Origin: Streptomyces althioticus
Lineage (GTDB): Bacteria > Actinomycetota > Actinomycetes > Streptomycetales > Streptomycetaceae
DNA length: 64,000 bases
NCBI GenBank assembly: GCA_014649355.1
Contig: BMSW01000001.1
Coordinates: 248,001 to 312,000, forward strand
Direction of reading: 5' to 3'
A program made the translations under genes and the position numbers. This document shows, piece by piece, positions 1 through 7,257 of the stretch. The notes under the pieces are model-generated. The model was not told the DNA's origin. It searched no databases and saw only the letters and a program-made list of their open reading frames with translations. Each line of letters starts with the position of its first letter. The first letter of the stretch is position 1.

Positions 1-5
1 AGCAT

Positions 6-992
6 GTGGCGGTGGACGAGGTACTGCTGAAGCTGAGGAAGAAGAGCAGCGCCCGCTACCAGTTCGAGTTCGGCCGGTCCGGCGGGCGCACGCTGGCTCT
101 CAAGCTGGACGTCGGATACGCGGACCGGGACCTCGTGGAAGCCGTCGGCAGGCGTGGGAAGGCAACCCTGTACTGGTGGCGCGATTCGGTGCGGCTGCTG
201 GAGGTGTCGGCGGGCGGTGAACGGCGGATGCTGCGCACAGCGCACTATCCGGGCCGAGAGTTCGTGTTCCCCGCCGCGTCCGGGTCGGTCCTCGCCGGAC
301 TGGGCGCGGCGTTCCTGTGGTCGGGACTGTGGCGGCTCGTCCGCGGGGGCGTGTCCCGGTTGAACTGGCCGTGGCAGACGACGGTGCCAGGGGCGGCCTT
401 CACCCTGGCAGGGCTGGGCGGGGCCTGCAGCGCGGTGTTCGCGGCGCATTCGCCCTGGACGATGGCGTGGACCGCGGGTGTCGTGGGTGCGGTGAGCGCG
501 GTGGGCGCGGCCTGCTGGGCGTACCGGACGGCCCGGCGCAGGAAGCTGGTGCTGGAGCGGATGGAGCCCGTCGTGCCGGTGGCCGAACGCCGCTTCGGGG
601 GCACCGTGTGCGGTCCGGGCCCTTGGGAGGCCCTGTCGATGGGGGTTCTGCGGACCGGCCCGCAGGGGCTTGCCGTCGCACCCGGATCGGTCGCGGACAC
701 CGGCAGCTTCGGAGTACGGCCTTTCCCCGGGTCGTTGCGCCTGGTCCGGGTGCGGCCACCGCACCGGGACGACCCGCTGCGGTTGCGTTTCGTGCGCTAC
801 GGGCGGACGGACGGGGCGGAGGACACGCAGATGACGCTCGTCGCCGAGTGTGAGGCCGTGGGCGGGCCGGTGTCCGGCGCGCGCGTACTGATCGGCGCGG
901 GCAGCGAGGACCTGCCGTACGTGCTCGGCGCCCTGTCTGCTGCCACGCCGTCCCCGCTCCCCGAGCCCTCCGCCGCCGGCCGGGACAGTTAG
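6..992 (+). CDS. Hypothetical membrane protein, start may lie upstream of window
   Basis: Open frame of 328 codons from a GTG at base 6, ending in TAG. The frame is also open upstream, so the true start may be outside the window. I do not recognise the family. About residues 92-115, 130-147 and 152-172 are hydrophobic and read as two or three membrane segments, flanked by Arg/Lys-rich cytoplasmic parts. The remaining C-terminal half is soluble, Gly/Pro-rich and without a motif I can name. GC-rich third positions and the clean stop support a real gene. The next gene has its own promoter-like element, so the two are probably not one transcript. Confidence 0.7.
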   Translation: MAVDEVLLKLRKKSSARYQFEFGRSGGRTLALKLDVGYADRDLVEAVGRRGKATLYWWRDSVRLLEVSAGGERRMLRTAHYPGREFVFPAASGSVLAGLGAAFLWSGLWRLVRGGVSRLNWPWQTTVPGAAFTLAGLGGACSAVFAAHSPWTMAWTAGVVGAVSAVGAACWAYRTARRRKLVLERMEPVVPVAERRFGGTVCGPGPWEALSMGVLRTGPQGLAVAPGSVADTGSFGVRPFPGSLRLVRVRPPHRDDPLRLRFVRYGRTDGAEDTQMTLVAECEAVGGPVSGARVLIGAGSEDLPYVLGALSAATPSPLPEPSAAGRDS

Positions 993-1052
993 GCGCGTCG
1001 AAGGCGGCAGTGGGCCGGGGGTTTTTGTGATGCGCGGCCGGCGTCAGGTGGT

Positions 1053-1058
1053 TACGGT
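1053..1058 (+). promoter_or_regulatory. -10 element TACGGT for a leaderless ASCH gene
   Basis: TACGGT fits the actinobacterial TANNNT -10 consensus and ends 6 nt before the ATG at 1065. Transcription would start at or next to the start codon. No Shine-Dalgarno sequence is present. Confidence 0.5.
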
Positions 1059-1064
1059 CGCCGG

Positions 1065-1523
1065 ATGACATCCGATCCCATGCCGTTCGCCGCGGACGTC
1101 GCGGAGCTGCCCAAGGCGGAGTTCGCCTTTCCCGGTCCGTTGCGTGACCGTCTGGTCGCGGCGGTCCTGGACGGCTCCAAGACCGCCACGACGGGGCTCG
1201 TCGCCGAGTACGAGCACGCGGGGGAGCCCCTGCCGGAGGCCGGGGACCGTTCGGTGCTCGTCGACTCGGAGGACCGGCCGGTCGCGGTCCTGGAGGTGAC
1301 CGGGGTGCGCGTCGTCCCGCTGGCCCGGGTGGACACCGCTCACGCGGTGGACGAGGGGGAGGGGTACGCCGGGGTGGCCGAGTGGCGCGCGGGCCACGAG
1401 CGGTTCTGGGGCGGCGCGGAGATGCGTGCCGCGCTGGGCGACCCGGACTTCGCCGTCGACGACACGACGCCGGTCGTCCTGGAGCGCTTCCGTGTCGTCG
1501 CCGACCTGCGCGGCGCCGGCTGA
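1065..1523 (+). CDS. ASCH domain-containing protein
   Basis: The 152-residue product has the ASCH (PUA-like) layout: an N-terminal basic segment 'DGSKTATTGL' near residues 36-45, a beta-barrel core with 'LEVTGVRVVPLARV', and a C-terminal 'VVLERFRVV'. ASCH domains are thought to bind RNA or nucleotides. The 'KTATTG' stretch matches the conserved 'KTAT' motif of this subfamily, which resembles E. coli YqfB-like and larger RNA-binding ASCH proteins. The substrate is unknown. The start is the ATG 7 nt after a TACGGT box, so the mRNA is probably leaderless. It is a stand-alone gene between an unknown membrane protein and a VOC protein. Confidence 0.8.
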   Translation: MTSDPMPFAADVAELPKAEFAFPGPLRDRLVAAVLDGSKTATTGLVAEYEHAGEPLPEAGDRSVLVDSEDRPVAVLEVTGVRVVPLARVDTAHAVDEGEGYAGVAEWRAGHERFWGGAEMRAALGDPDFAVDDTTPVVLERFRVVADLRGAG

Positions 1524-1562
1524 GCCGTGACACCTCTCGCGTGGCGCGGGGTGGGGCGGGGC

Positions 1563-1568
1563 GGTACG
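1563..1568 (+). promoter_or_regulatory. -10-like TACGGT upstream of VOC gene
   Basis: A second TACGGT lies about 39 nt before the ATG at 1607, followed by a GGAAGGTGAGG Shine-Dalgarno region. It is a candidate promoter with a conventional 5' leader. Confidence 0.35.
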
Positions 1569-1606
1569 GTCGCGGGCTCGTGCTTCCGATGGGAAGGTGA
1601 GGCCTC

Positions 1607-1984
1607 ATGGCGAGTCGGATCAGTGAACTGGTGCTGGAGTGCCGTGACCCGGAGCTGCTCGCGCGGTTCTGGTGCGAGGTGCTCGACTTCGTGGAGCTGG
1701 ACCGTGACGGGGAGGACATCGAGATCGGCCCGCGCGAGGGGTTCGGCGGGGCGCGGCCGACTCTGATCCTCAGCAAGCAGGAGCGGCCGCAGCCGGACAG
1801 GACACGGCTGCACATCGACGTGAACGCCACCGACCGCGACCAGGACGCCGAGCTGGAGCGTCTCCTGGCGCTCGGGGCGCGGCCGGCCGACGTGGGACAG
1901 ACCGGCGAGGAGTCGTGGCATGTGCTCGCCGACCCCGAGGGCAACGTGTTCTGCCTGCTGAGGAGGCGTCTCGACCCGCTCTGA
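1607..1984 (+). CDS. VOC family (glyoxalase-like) protein
   Basis: A 125-residue protein with the two betaalphabetabetabeta modules of the vicinal oxygen chelate superfamily. It begins 'SRISELVLECRDPELLARFW', has 'RLHIDVNATDRD' in the middle and ends 'ADPEGNVFCLL'. These phrases are typical of the glyoxalase-like domain subgroup (Glyoxalase_6), which is widespread in Streptomyces and mostly of unknown substrate. The middle His (in LHIDV) and the Glu of 'DPEGN' could be metal ligands. The ATG is preceded by a good Shine-Dalgarno (GGAAGGTGAGG). A strong hairpin terminator follows, so it seems to be monocistronic. Confidence 0.85.
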   Translation: MASRISELVLECRDPELLARFWCEVLDFVELDRDGEDIEIGPREGFGGARPTLILSKQERPQPDRTRLHIDVNATDRDQDAELERLLALGARPADVGQTGEESWHVLADPEGNVFCLLRRRLDPL

Positions 1985-2085
1985 GAGCCCGTCCGGGGCC
2001 CGGCGGTAGCGGGACGGGAAGTTCGACCAGAGCCTCACAGGGGCTCACGACGCCGTGTGCGGGCGCCGGACGCGGACATGACCCG

Positions 2086-2111
2086 GACCCCGGTCGGAGA
2101 CGACCGGGGTC
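2086..2111. terminator. Intrinsic terminator after VOC gene
   Basis: A perfect 11-bp stem (GACCCCGGTCG / CGACCGGGGTC) with a GAGA tetraloop, followed by TTCGTT. It separates the VOC gene from the convergent small secreted protein gene and could serve both strands. Confidence 0.75.
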
Positions 2112-2228
2112 TTCGTTCTCTGTGCTCGTGTCGTGCCGTTGTGCTGTACGCAAGTTCGCCAGGACTCCGGTGAAGCAGCGACGGCACGAGGAGGGTCGGG
2201 TCTGCGGGGCAGCGGGGCCGCGGCGGCC

Positions 2229-2654
2229 TCAGCGTTGCAGGGGGATCCGGGCCGAGGCGGGTGCGGGCAGGGTGGTCGCCGTGTCCGGGGAGCAGTGCGC
2301 GGGGACCAGTTCAGAGTCGGGGCGGCGTTCCGTGGAACTGTCCTGTTCCGCTTCGATGTCCTCGTCGGCCGTGTCCGAAAGGGGCCGGTGCCGGCAGCTG
2401 GGGGACTTGCCGTGCGCCTCGGCGTGGATGCGCTGCTTCATCGTGGGGGGCAGTGCCCTGATCGAGGACCAGGACCACGGGGCGGCCGTGGGCGTGGGCG
2501 CCTCGGTCTTCGGAGCGCTGTCGCTGTTGCGCGCCTTCTGGGTCTGGGGTACGGCCGCCGCGGCGGCGGTGGTGACGAGACCGAGCGCCGTGCACAGCGC
2601 GAGGAAGGCGGTGACAACGGCGTTCCACAGCTGCATGACCTTGTTCCTGGCCAT
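2229..2654 (-). CDS. Small secreted Streptomyces protein (DUF6344-like)
   Basis: 141 residues. The first 35 form a signal peptide: 'MARNKVMQLW', then a hydrophobic stretch to 'TTAAAAA'. The mature part is short, polar and Pro/Ser/Thr/Glu-rich, with one conserved-looking block, 'LPPTMKQRIHAEAHGKSPSCRHRP' (about residues 68-91). From memory this resembles Streptomyces proteins labelled DUF6344, but I cannot confirm it. No enzymatic motif is visible. The ATG at 2654 has no strong Shine-Dalgarno. Upstream lies comparatively AT-rich DNA (2655-2780) that probably holds its promoter. It is convergent with the VOC gene. Confidence 0.7.
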   Translation of the reverse strand: MARNKVMQLWNAVVTAFLALCTALGLVTTAAAAAVPQTQKARNSDSAPKTEAPTPTAAPWSWSSIRALPPTMKQRIHAEAHGKSPSCRHRPLSDTADEDIEAEQDSSTERRPDSELVPAHCSPDTATTLPAPASARIPLQR

Positions 2655-2992
2655 GACCCCTCACTTTCGGGTTGGGCGATTTGCGTACTTTCCTCATGAT
2701 GTGTATGAGGGCCTCGAAGTGGTGGACCGACGCCCGCGCCGCGTGGATGTTCAGATGAACACCACTCGGATGGGTGCATGAAGGCAGGAAATCCCTGGTT
2801 ACGGGAGGAAACGGAGCGAAAACACCGTGCGTGCGGGTGTGATCACCCTCCGATCGGACCGTCCGCGTCGCGTCGATCCGGTTGCCCCGGGCGGCAGTTG
2901 GAGGCGGCCCGGCAGGTCACCGATCGGTATCGGCCGGTGTGTATAGTCGGGCGCCAGAGGTCCCCTACGTCAAGGAAAGACGAGGTCGCGCG
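2655..2992. other. Intergenic region between divergent genes
   Basis: 338 bp without a convincing gene. The left half is unusually AT-rich for this genome and faces the minus-strand secreted protein. The right half carries TATAGT at 2942-2947, a good -10 candidate for the DLW-39 gene. No riboswitch or tRNA fold was recognised. Confidence 0.6.
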
Positions 2993-3121
2993 GTGAAGAA
3001 GCTTCTCCTGGTCGCACTGGCCGCCATCGGCGGGCTCCTCGTGTACCGCCAGATCCAGGCGGATCGCGCCGAGCAGGATCTGTGGACGGAGGCGACTGAC
3101 TCCGTGCCCACGGGTTCGTGA
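2993..3121 (+). CDS. DLW-39 family small protein
   Basis: This 42-residue ORF starts at GTG and reads 'VKKLLLVALAAIGGLLVYRQ', then 'IQADRAEQDLWTEATD'. The single N-terminal hydrophobic segment and the Asp-Leu-Trp motif (residues 29-31) define the actinobacterial DLW-39 family, whose members are about 39 residues long and sit near gyrA. Function is unknown; topology suggests a membrane-anchored peptide. A TATAGT -10 box lies about 46 nt upstream, with a purine-rich AAGGAAAGACGAGG leader that includes a Shine-Dalgarno. A textbook terminator with a T-run follows. Confidence 0.9.
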   Translation: MKKLLLVALAAIGGLLVYRQIQADRAEQDLWTEATDSVPTGS

Positions 3122-3145
3122 GTACCGACATACGACGCTGAACAG

Positions 3146-3174
3146 ACCCCGGCCGCCTGCGCGGTCGGGGTTTT
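3146..3174 (+). terminator. Rho-independent terminator after DLW-39
   Basis: The stem ACCCCGGCCGC / GCGGTCGGGGT (one G-T pair) with loop CTGC is followed directly by TTTT, a canonical intrinsic terminator. Confidence 0.85.
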
Positions 3175-3263
3175 GTGCGTCCGGGGCCTTGTGGGCGGGC
3201 CGCGCCCCCGGTGCAGGATGGGCGGCGGCACGGAGCGGGACCCGGTGGCGACGAGGGGGGCGC

Positions 3264-4598
3264 GTGAGGGGACGGCAGGGCACGGCGCGGCGTACGACGG
3301 CACGGCGACGGTGCGGCGCCGTGGGACGCCCGGTCCTGGCGGCCGCTCTCGGGCTGGGGATCGCCCTCCTGGGACAGCCCGCCCGGGCCGCAGGGCAGGA
3401 CACCGTCCCCGCGTACGCCTTCGCCAAGGACGCGCGCCGGATCGAGGGCGCCGCGAGCACCGCCGACGCCGTGGAACTGGAGCCCGGCCGGACCTACCGC
3501 AGCACCCTGCCGCCCGACGCCAAGGTCCTCTTCCGCCTGGAACTGGACGACACGGAGACCGCGTACGCCTCCGCCACCGCCGTTCCGCCGCCCGGGACAG
3601 GCGTCTCCGTCGCCGACGGCGTCAAGGTGACCGTGGAGGACGCCGACGGCCGCTCCTGCGACGCGGACACGGCGACCTTCGGAGCGCCGGGCAGCCCTCA
3701 TCCGGTCGCCGCGTGGGCCATGCGGGAGATCTCCTCCAGGCGAAGTCTCTGCGCCGAGGCCGGGACGTACTACGTGACCGTCGAACGCGCCGCCCCCGAC
3801 GCGCGCGGCGCCTCCCCCGACCCGTGGGAGCTGGAGCTCAGCACGGTGTCGGAGCCCGGGACGAGGACTCCGGACGGCACCGCGGCGCCCGGGGCGTGGG
3901 ACTCGGCCACGCCCGCCCCCGTCCAGGGAACCGCCCGACGCCGTTCCGGCGGCGCGGGGTTCGCGCAGGCGGCCCCGCTCGGTGAGGGCGTGTGGCGCGA
4001 CGACATACGGCCGGGCCAGACGCTCTTCTACCAGGTCCCCGTCGACTGGGGCCGGCAGTTGCACGCCACCGCCGAACTGGGCAGCTCCGGCACGGACGCC
4101 TCCCGCTACGTCGCCTCCGCGCTCACCCTGGACCTCTACAACCCTGTGCGCGGCCAGGTCGAGGACCTGTCCCTCGGCTACGACGGCGGCCAGAAGTCCA
4201 AGGCACTCAAGCCCTTGCCGCCGGTCGCCCACGAGAACCGGCACGCCTCCGGGCAGCAGGTCTCGGCGGTGCGGTTCGCCGGCGCCTACTACCTGGTCGC
4301 GCACCTCTCCCCGCAGGTCGCCGAGCACTACGGCGACGGACCCGTGCCGCTGACGCTGCGCGTGCGGCTGGGCGGGACGGCGCGGAACGCGCCCGACTAC
4401 GCGGGCGGGACCGTGCCGGAGGACGTCTTCACCGTCGACGACGGCGGCGCCGCCTCGACCGGCAGCGGCGGCGCGGGTGACGAGACGCTGTACCGAGTCC
4501 TCGCGGCGGGCGGCATCGGCGCCGGGAGCGCCCTGGTCGTGGGGCTCGGTATCTGGACGGTGGTGGCCCGGCGCCGGGGCGCGGCCCTTCCCGAGTGA
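3264..4598 (+). CDS. Secreted, C-terminally membrane-anchored protein of unknown function
   Basis: 444 residues when started at GTG 3264, which follows a strong AGGGGGG Shine-Dalgarno. The upstream part of the open frame is Arg/Trp noise. The N-terminus is Arg-rich, then has a hydrophobic core ('PVLAAALGLGIALLG') and an 'ARAAGQD' cleavage region, so it is a signal peptide. The large extracellular domain has paired beta-rich blocks ('ELEPGRTYRSTLPPDAKVLF' and 'IRPGQTLFYQVPVDWGRQLH') that look like a duplicated jelly-roll-like unit. A final TM helix (about residues 412-432) and an Arg-rich tail anchor it. The family is not recognised with certainty; many Streptomyces carry a similar gene here. 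Confidence 0.75.
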   Translation: MRGRQGTARRTTARRRCGAVGRPVLAAALGLGIALLGQPARAAGQDTVPAYAFAKDARRIEGAASTADAVELEPGRTYRSTLPPDAKVLFRLELDDTETAYASATAVPPPGTGVSVADGVKVTVEDADGRSCDADTATFGAPGSPHPVAAWAMREISSRRSLCAEAGTYYVTVERAAPDARGASPDPWELELSTVSEPGTRTPDGTAAPGAWDSATPAPVQGTARRRSGGAGFAQAAPLGEGVWRDDIRPGQTLFYQVPVDWGRQLHATAELGSSGTDASRYVASALTLDLYNPVRGQVEDLSLGYDGGQKSKALKPLPPVAHENRHASGQQVSAVRFAGAYYLVAHLSPQVAEHYGDGPVPLTLRVRLGGTARNAPDYAGGTVPEDVFTVDDGGAASTGSGGAGDETLYRVLAAGGIGAGSALVVGLGIWTVVARRRGAALPE

Positions 4599-4672
4599 CC
4601 CGGGGACGGCGCCGCCGGTGGCGCGTGCGCCGTCGGCGAGGCCTGTGGCGCCGATGGAGCGTGCGGCGCGGG

Positions 4673-6169
4673 TCAGATGCGGGTGAGCGCCCAGAAGCCC
4701 ACGGCGTAGCACGCCAGCGCCAGCAGCAGCACGGGGACGGCGACCCGCGCCGGAGGACCGGGCCTGCGGGTTCCGCGTCGGCGGTGGGAGCGGGGGGATG
4801 GTGCGCGCTGTTCGGTCACCGTGTCCGGATGCGGAACCTGTGACGACCGTGCGGTGTATTCAGCAGTGGAGGGGTCGGGACGCACGGCCGGTGGCGGCAG
4901 GGGGGAGCGCAGCTGATGGGTCGCTTCGTAGGGGGAGACCTCGTGCGCCTGCTGCTGGTGGCCGTACGGGGGATGGGGCGCGTACTGCGGGGGATGTGGG
5001 GGGTGCTCGGGGGAGCGCGGAGGGGGGACCGAGGCGGGCCGGGGCGGCGGCAGGGGGAAGCCGCCGGTGTCCGGGCGGGCGGCGGGCCGCGACCCGGCGC
5101 CGGACGGAGTGGCGACCGGCGGAGCGGCGGGGGCGGCCGTGCCGTTCCGTGGGTCGGGAGGGGCCGTGCTCCAGGCGGGGCGCGGCTCGGGCTCCACGCC
5201 GTCCCCGACGCCCTGCCCCGCCGTCCCGCCGCCCTCGTCGCCACCCACCGGCGGCCCACCTGCGTCCGGACGCAGCCCGGAGGCCCTCTTCTCCGGGCCG
5301 GTCTCGGTGAACCCGGGGGGCAGCGGACCGAGTTGGTCGAAAATTTCTATCAGCTCGTCGTCGGGGCCGGGCTCCGGCAGCAGCTCCGCCGCCGCGGCGA
5401 GCGCCTTCCGCGCCCCCGTCGCCGTGCGGAAACGCGCCTCCGGATCGGGCTGCAGCAGGGTGGCCACCACCTGCCACAGCGGTTCGGGGATGCCCTGGGG
5501 CGCACCCGGCGTCCCGTGGTCGGCGAAGTACTGGATGAGGGCCTTGGCGTCCGGCTTGGCGCCCTCGAGCAGATACAGCGCGACCAGGCCCACGGCGAAG
5601 AGGTCCGCGGGAAAGTCCGGCTCGGCGCCCATCATCTGCTCCGGGGCCAGATACCCCGGGGTGCCGACGACCAGGTCGGTCTCGGTCAGCCGGGGCTCTC
5701 CCAGACGCATCGCGATGCCGAAGTCGGACAGCCGCAGCTTCGGCCTGCCCCGGCCGGTGGCCTCCAGCAGCACGTTGGCGGGCTTGACGTCGCGGTGCAC
5801 CACGTCCTCCGCGTGCACCGCGGCGAGCCCTGAGAGGAGCTGGTCGAGGAGGGTGCAGACGAACGCGGGCGGCAGCGGACCGTAGTCGCCGACCAGGTGC
5901 ACCAGGGAACCGCCGGCCACCAGGTCCATGGTGAAGAGGACCTTGTCGTCGTCGGCGGCCCAGCTGGTGGGGGCGAGCACATGTGGATGGTCGATGCGCA
6001 GTGCCTGCTCGCGCACGAAGCGCAGCAGTGAGTGGGCGTCGCTCTGCAGCAGCACCTTCGCCGCCACGTAGCGGCGACGTCGGTGGTCCCAGGCGCGCCA
6101 GACCGCGCCCACACCCCCGCGTCCGATCGGATCGACCAGCTCGTACCGGCCGGCGAAGACCTCACCCAT
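4673..6169 (-). CDS. Serine/threonine protein kinase with C-terminal TM anchor
   Basis: 498 residues from ATG 6169, chosen because of the GGGGAGGAG Shine-Dalgarno about 10 nt upstream; the longer frame adds non-kinase sequence. Hanks-type kinase: P-loop 'GRGGVGAVW' (16-24), Lys38 in 'AAKVLL', HRDVKPAN (125-132), DFG (149-151) and 'GTPGYLAPEQ'. After about residue 300 comes a Pro/Gln/His-rich linker. The protein ends in a single hydrophobic helix ('VAVPVLLLALACYAVGFW') with no extracellular domain, so it is a tail-anchored cytoplasmic kinase. It is probably co-transcribed with the XRE regulator upstream (141-nt gap). Confidence 0.93.
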   Translation of the reverse strand: MGEVFAGRYELVDPIGRGGVGAVWRAWDHRRRRYVAAKVLLQSDAHSLLRFVREQALRIDHPHVLAPTSWAADDDKVLFTMDLVAGGSLVHLVGDYGPLPPAFVCTLLDQLLSGLAAVHAEDVVHRDVKPANVLLEATGRGRPKLRLSDFGIAMRLGEPRLTETDLVVGTPGYLAPEQMMGAEPDFPADLFAVGLVALYLLEGAKPDAKALIQYFADHGTPGAPQGIPEPLWQVVATLLQPDPEARFRTATGARKALAAAAELLPEPGPDDELIEIFDQLGPLPPGFTETGPEKRASGLRPDAGGPPVGGDEGGGTAGQGVGDGVEPEPRPAWSTAPPDPRNGTAAPAAPPVATPSGAGSRPAARPDTGGFPLPPPRPASVPPPRSPEHPPHPPQYAPHPPYGHQQQAHEVSPYEATHQLRSPLPPPAVRPDPSTAEYTARSSQVPHPDTVTEQRAPSPRSHRRRGTRRPGPPARVAVPVLLLALACYAVGFWALTRI

Positions 6170-6310
6170 GGCTGTGCGTCGCTCCTCCCCCTGAGGTGTC
6201 CCCCTGTCTCTCCCCCACGACGCGCCGTACGACTCCCCCTGTGCCCCGGTGTCCCCCTGGCCCCCACGTGTCACCGGCGGCCGAACCCCCATCGGCCGCC
6301 GGGCGGTGCA

Positions 6311-6859
6311 TCAGCTCTGGTGTGCCTGGTAGTGCGTGACCGCGTCGGCCGTGCGGCCGGCGCCGTAGACCCGGAGGAACTCCGCCAGCTCCGGATGGGT
6401 GGGCGCGAGGGAGTCCGCGGCGTCGAGGATGTCACCGGCGGCAGCCACCGACCGCAGCAGGGACTGGATCTCACGGACCACGCGCTTGACCGTCGGAGCA
6501 CCTGAACTGCTCGTGGTCTGCGTCGTGTTGGTGAGGACGGAACCCCCCTGGGACTTCTTGATCTCCTCCATGCGCTCCGTCGCCTCGGCCGCGCTGACGC
6601 TGCCGTCCGCGACCTGCCCCGCCAGGTCCTGGAGCAGCTGCACGCGCTGGACCACCGCCGGATTGCCGATCTTCGCCCGCTGGCCGCTCATCAGCTGCGA
6701 CAGCATCGGGGCGGACAGCCCGAGCACCCCCGCCAGACGGGCCTGGTTGAGACCCAGGTCGTCTATGAGCCTACGGAAGAGCGCCCCCAACGGCTCCCCG
6801 TACCAATTCCGCTGCAGTTCCCGCGCTCTGGCGGTGGCTTCCTGCTGTGCGGCGTCCAT
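6311..6859 (-). CDS. XRE-type helix-turn-helix regulator
   Basis: 182 residues from ATG 6859, which has GGGGAGA 5 nt upstream; an in-frame ATG at 6883 has no Shine-Dalgarno. The helix-turn-helix is 'LNQARLAGVLGLSAPMLSQLMSGQR' (about residues 36-60). A helical C-terminal half with 'VKRVVREIQSLLRSVAAAGD' may mediate dimerisation. The Ser/Thr/Gln-rich 'TNTTQTTSSSG' linker separates the two. It lies directly upstream of a kinase gene, hinting that its activity could be phospho-controlled (inference). A GAACC/GGTTC palindrome just upstream is a likely self-operator. Confidence 0.9.
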   Translation of the reverse strand: MDAAQQEATARARELQRNWYGEPLGALFRRLIDDLGLNQARLAGVLGLSAPMLSQLMSGQRAKIGNPAVVQRVQLLQDLAGQVADGSVSAAEATERMEEIKKSQGGSVLTNTTQTTSSSGAPTVKRVVREIQSLLRSVAAAGDILDAADSLAPTHPELAEFLRVYGAGRTADAVTHYQAHQS

Positions 6860-6883
6860 TGCGTCTCCCCATCGCTTCCCCAT

Positions 6884-6909
6884 GAACCGTGGGTTCGCTA
6901 GAGCGAACC
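6884..6909. promoter_or_regulatory. Composite palindromic operator upstream of XRE gene
   Basis: A perfect 18-bp inverted repeat GGTTCGCT-AG-AGCGAACC (6892-6909) overlaps a second one, GAACC-GTG-GGTTC (6884-6896), so three alternating GAACC half-sites are present. It lies 25-50 bp upstream of the XRE start, the position of an autoregulatory site. The link to this regulator is inferred. Confidence 0.6.
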
Positions 6910-6959
6910 ACGCCACGCATCTTACGGAGAGTGGTTGGTCACGGGGACCCCCAATCTTT

Positions 6960-6990
6960 TTGCGGAATCCCCGGGGGGACCCGGTACTCT
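6960..6990 (+). promoter_or_regulatory. Promoter of tRNA-Ala
   Basis: TTGCGG (6960-6965) and TACTCT (6985-6990) with a 19-bp spacer form a plausible housekeeping-type promoter about 50 bp before the tRNA. Confidence 0.45.
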
Positions 6991-7041
6991 GGTCCCGGAC
7001 GCCTGCCGGGATCTGTTCGCCCTGGTGGACGTATCCCCTCC

Positions 7042-7114
7042 GGGGCCTTAGCTCAGTTGGTAGAGCGCTGTCTTTGCATGGCAGATGTCAGGGGTTCGAC
7101 TCCCCTAGGCTCCA
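7042..7114 (+). tRNA. tRNA-Ala (TGC anticodon)
   Basis: The 73-nt cloverleaf has acceptor arms GGGGCCT / AGGCTCC, D-arm GCTC...GAGC, anticodon arm with loop TTTGCAT (TGC), and T-arm AGGGG-TTCGACT-CCCCT. The discriminator is A at 7114, and CCA is not encoded. A hairpin terminator follows at once. Confidence 0.97.
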
Positions 7115-7120
7115 CGGAGA

Positions 7121-7160
7121 AGACCCCTCCACTGCGGCAACGCGGTGTGAGGGGTCTCTT
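7121..7160 (+). terminator. Terminator after tRNA-Ala
   Basis: AGACCCCTC (7121-7129) pairs with GAGGGGTCT (7149-7157) around a GC-rich loop and is followed by CTT. It directly precedes a parS site. Confidence 0.7.
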
Positions 7161-7174
7161 GTTTCACGTGAAAC
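7161..7174. other. parS (ParB-binding) site, perfect consensus
   Basis: GTTTCACGTGAAAC is identical to the Streptomyces/Bacillus parS consensus. parS sites cluster around oriC in Streptomyces, and ParB loads on them to organise origins before sporulation septation. It lies in a non-coding gap between the tRNA-Ala terminator and another hairpin. Confidence 0.9.
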
Positions 7175-7176
7175 GA

Positions 7177-7216
7177 CGCGGCGGGACAGAGGCCTCAAAT
7201 CCTCTGTCCCGCCGCG
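7177..7216 (-). terminator. Terminator of DUF5324 gene
   Basis: A 16-bp perfect stem (CGCGGCGGGACAGAGG and its complement) with an 8-nt loop lies downstream of the minus-strand DUF5324 gene. Confidence 0.7.
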
Positions 7217-7257
7217 CCGTTCGCGCCGTTCCTCATGCTGACGGTCAGCTTCCGCGG

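Noticed and set aside
2655..2992. Riboswitch upstream of DLW-39
   Set aside because: No recognisable conserved riboswitch core could be read; sequence explained by promoters.
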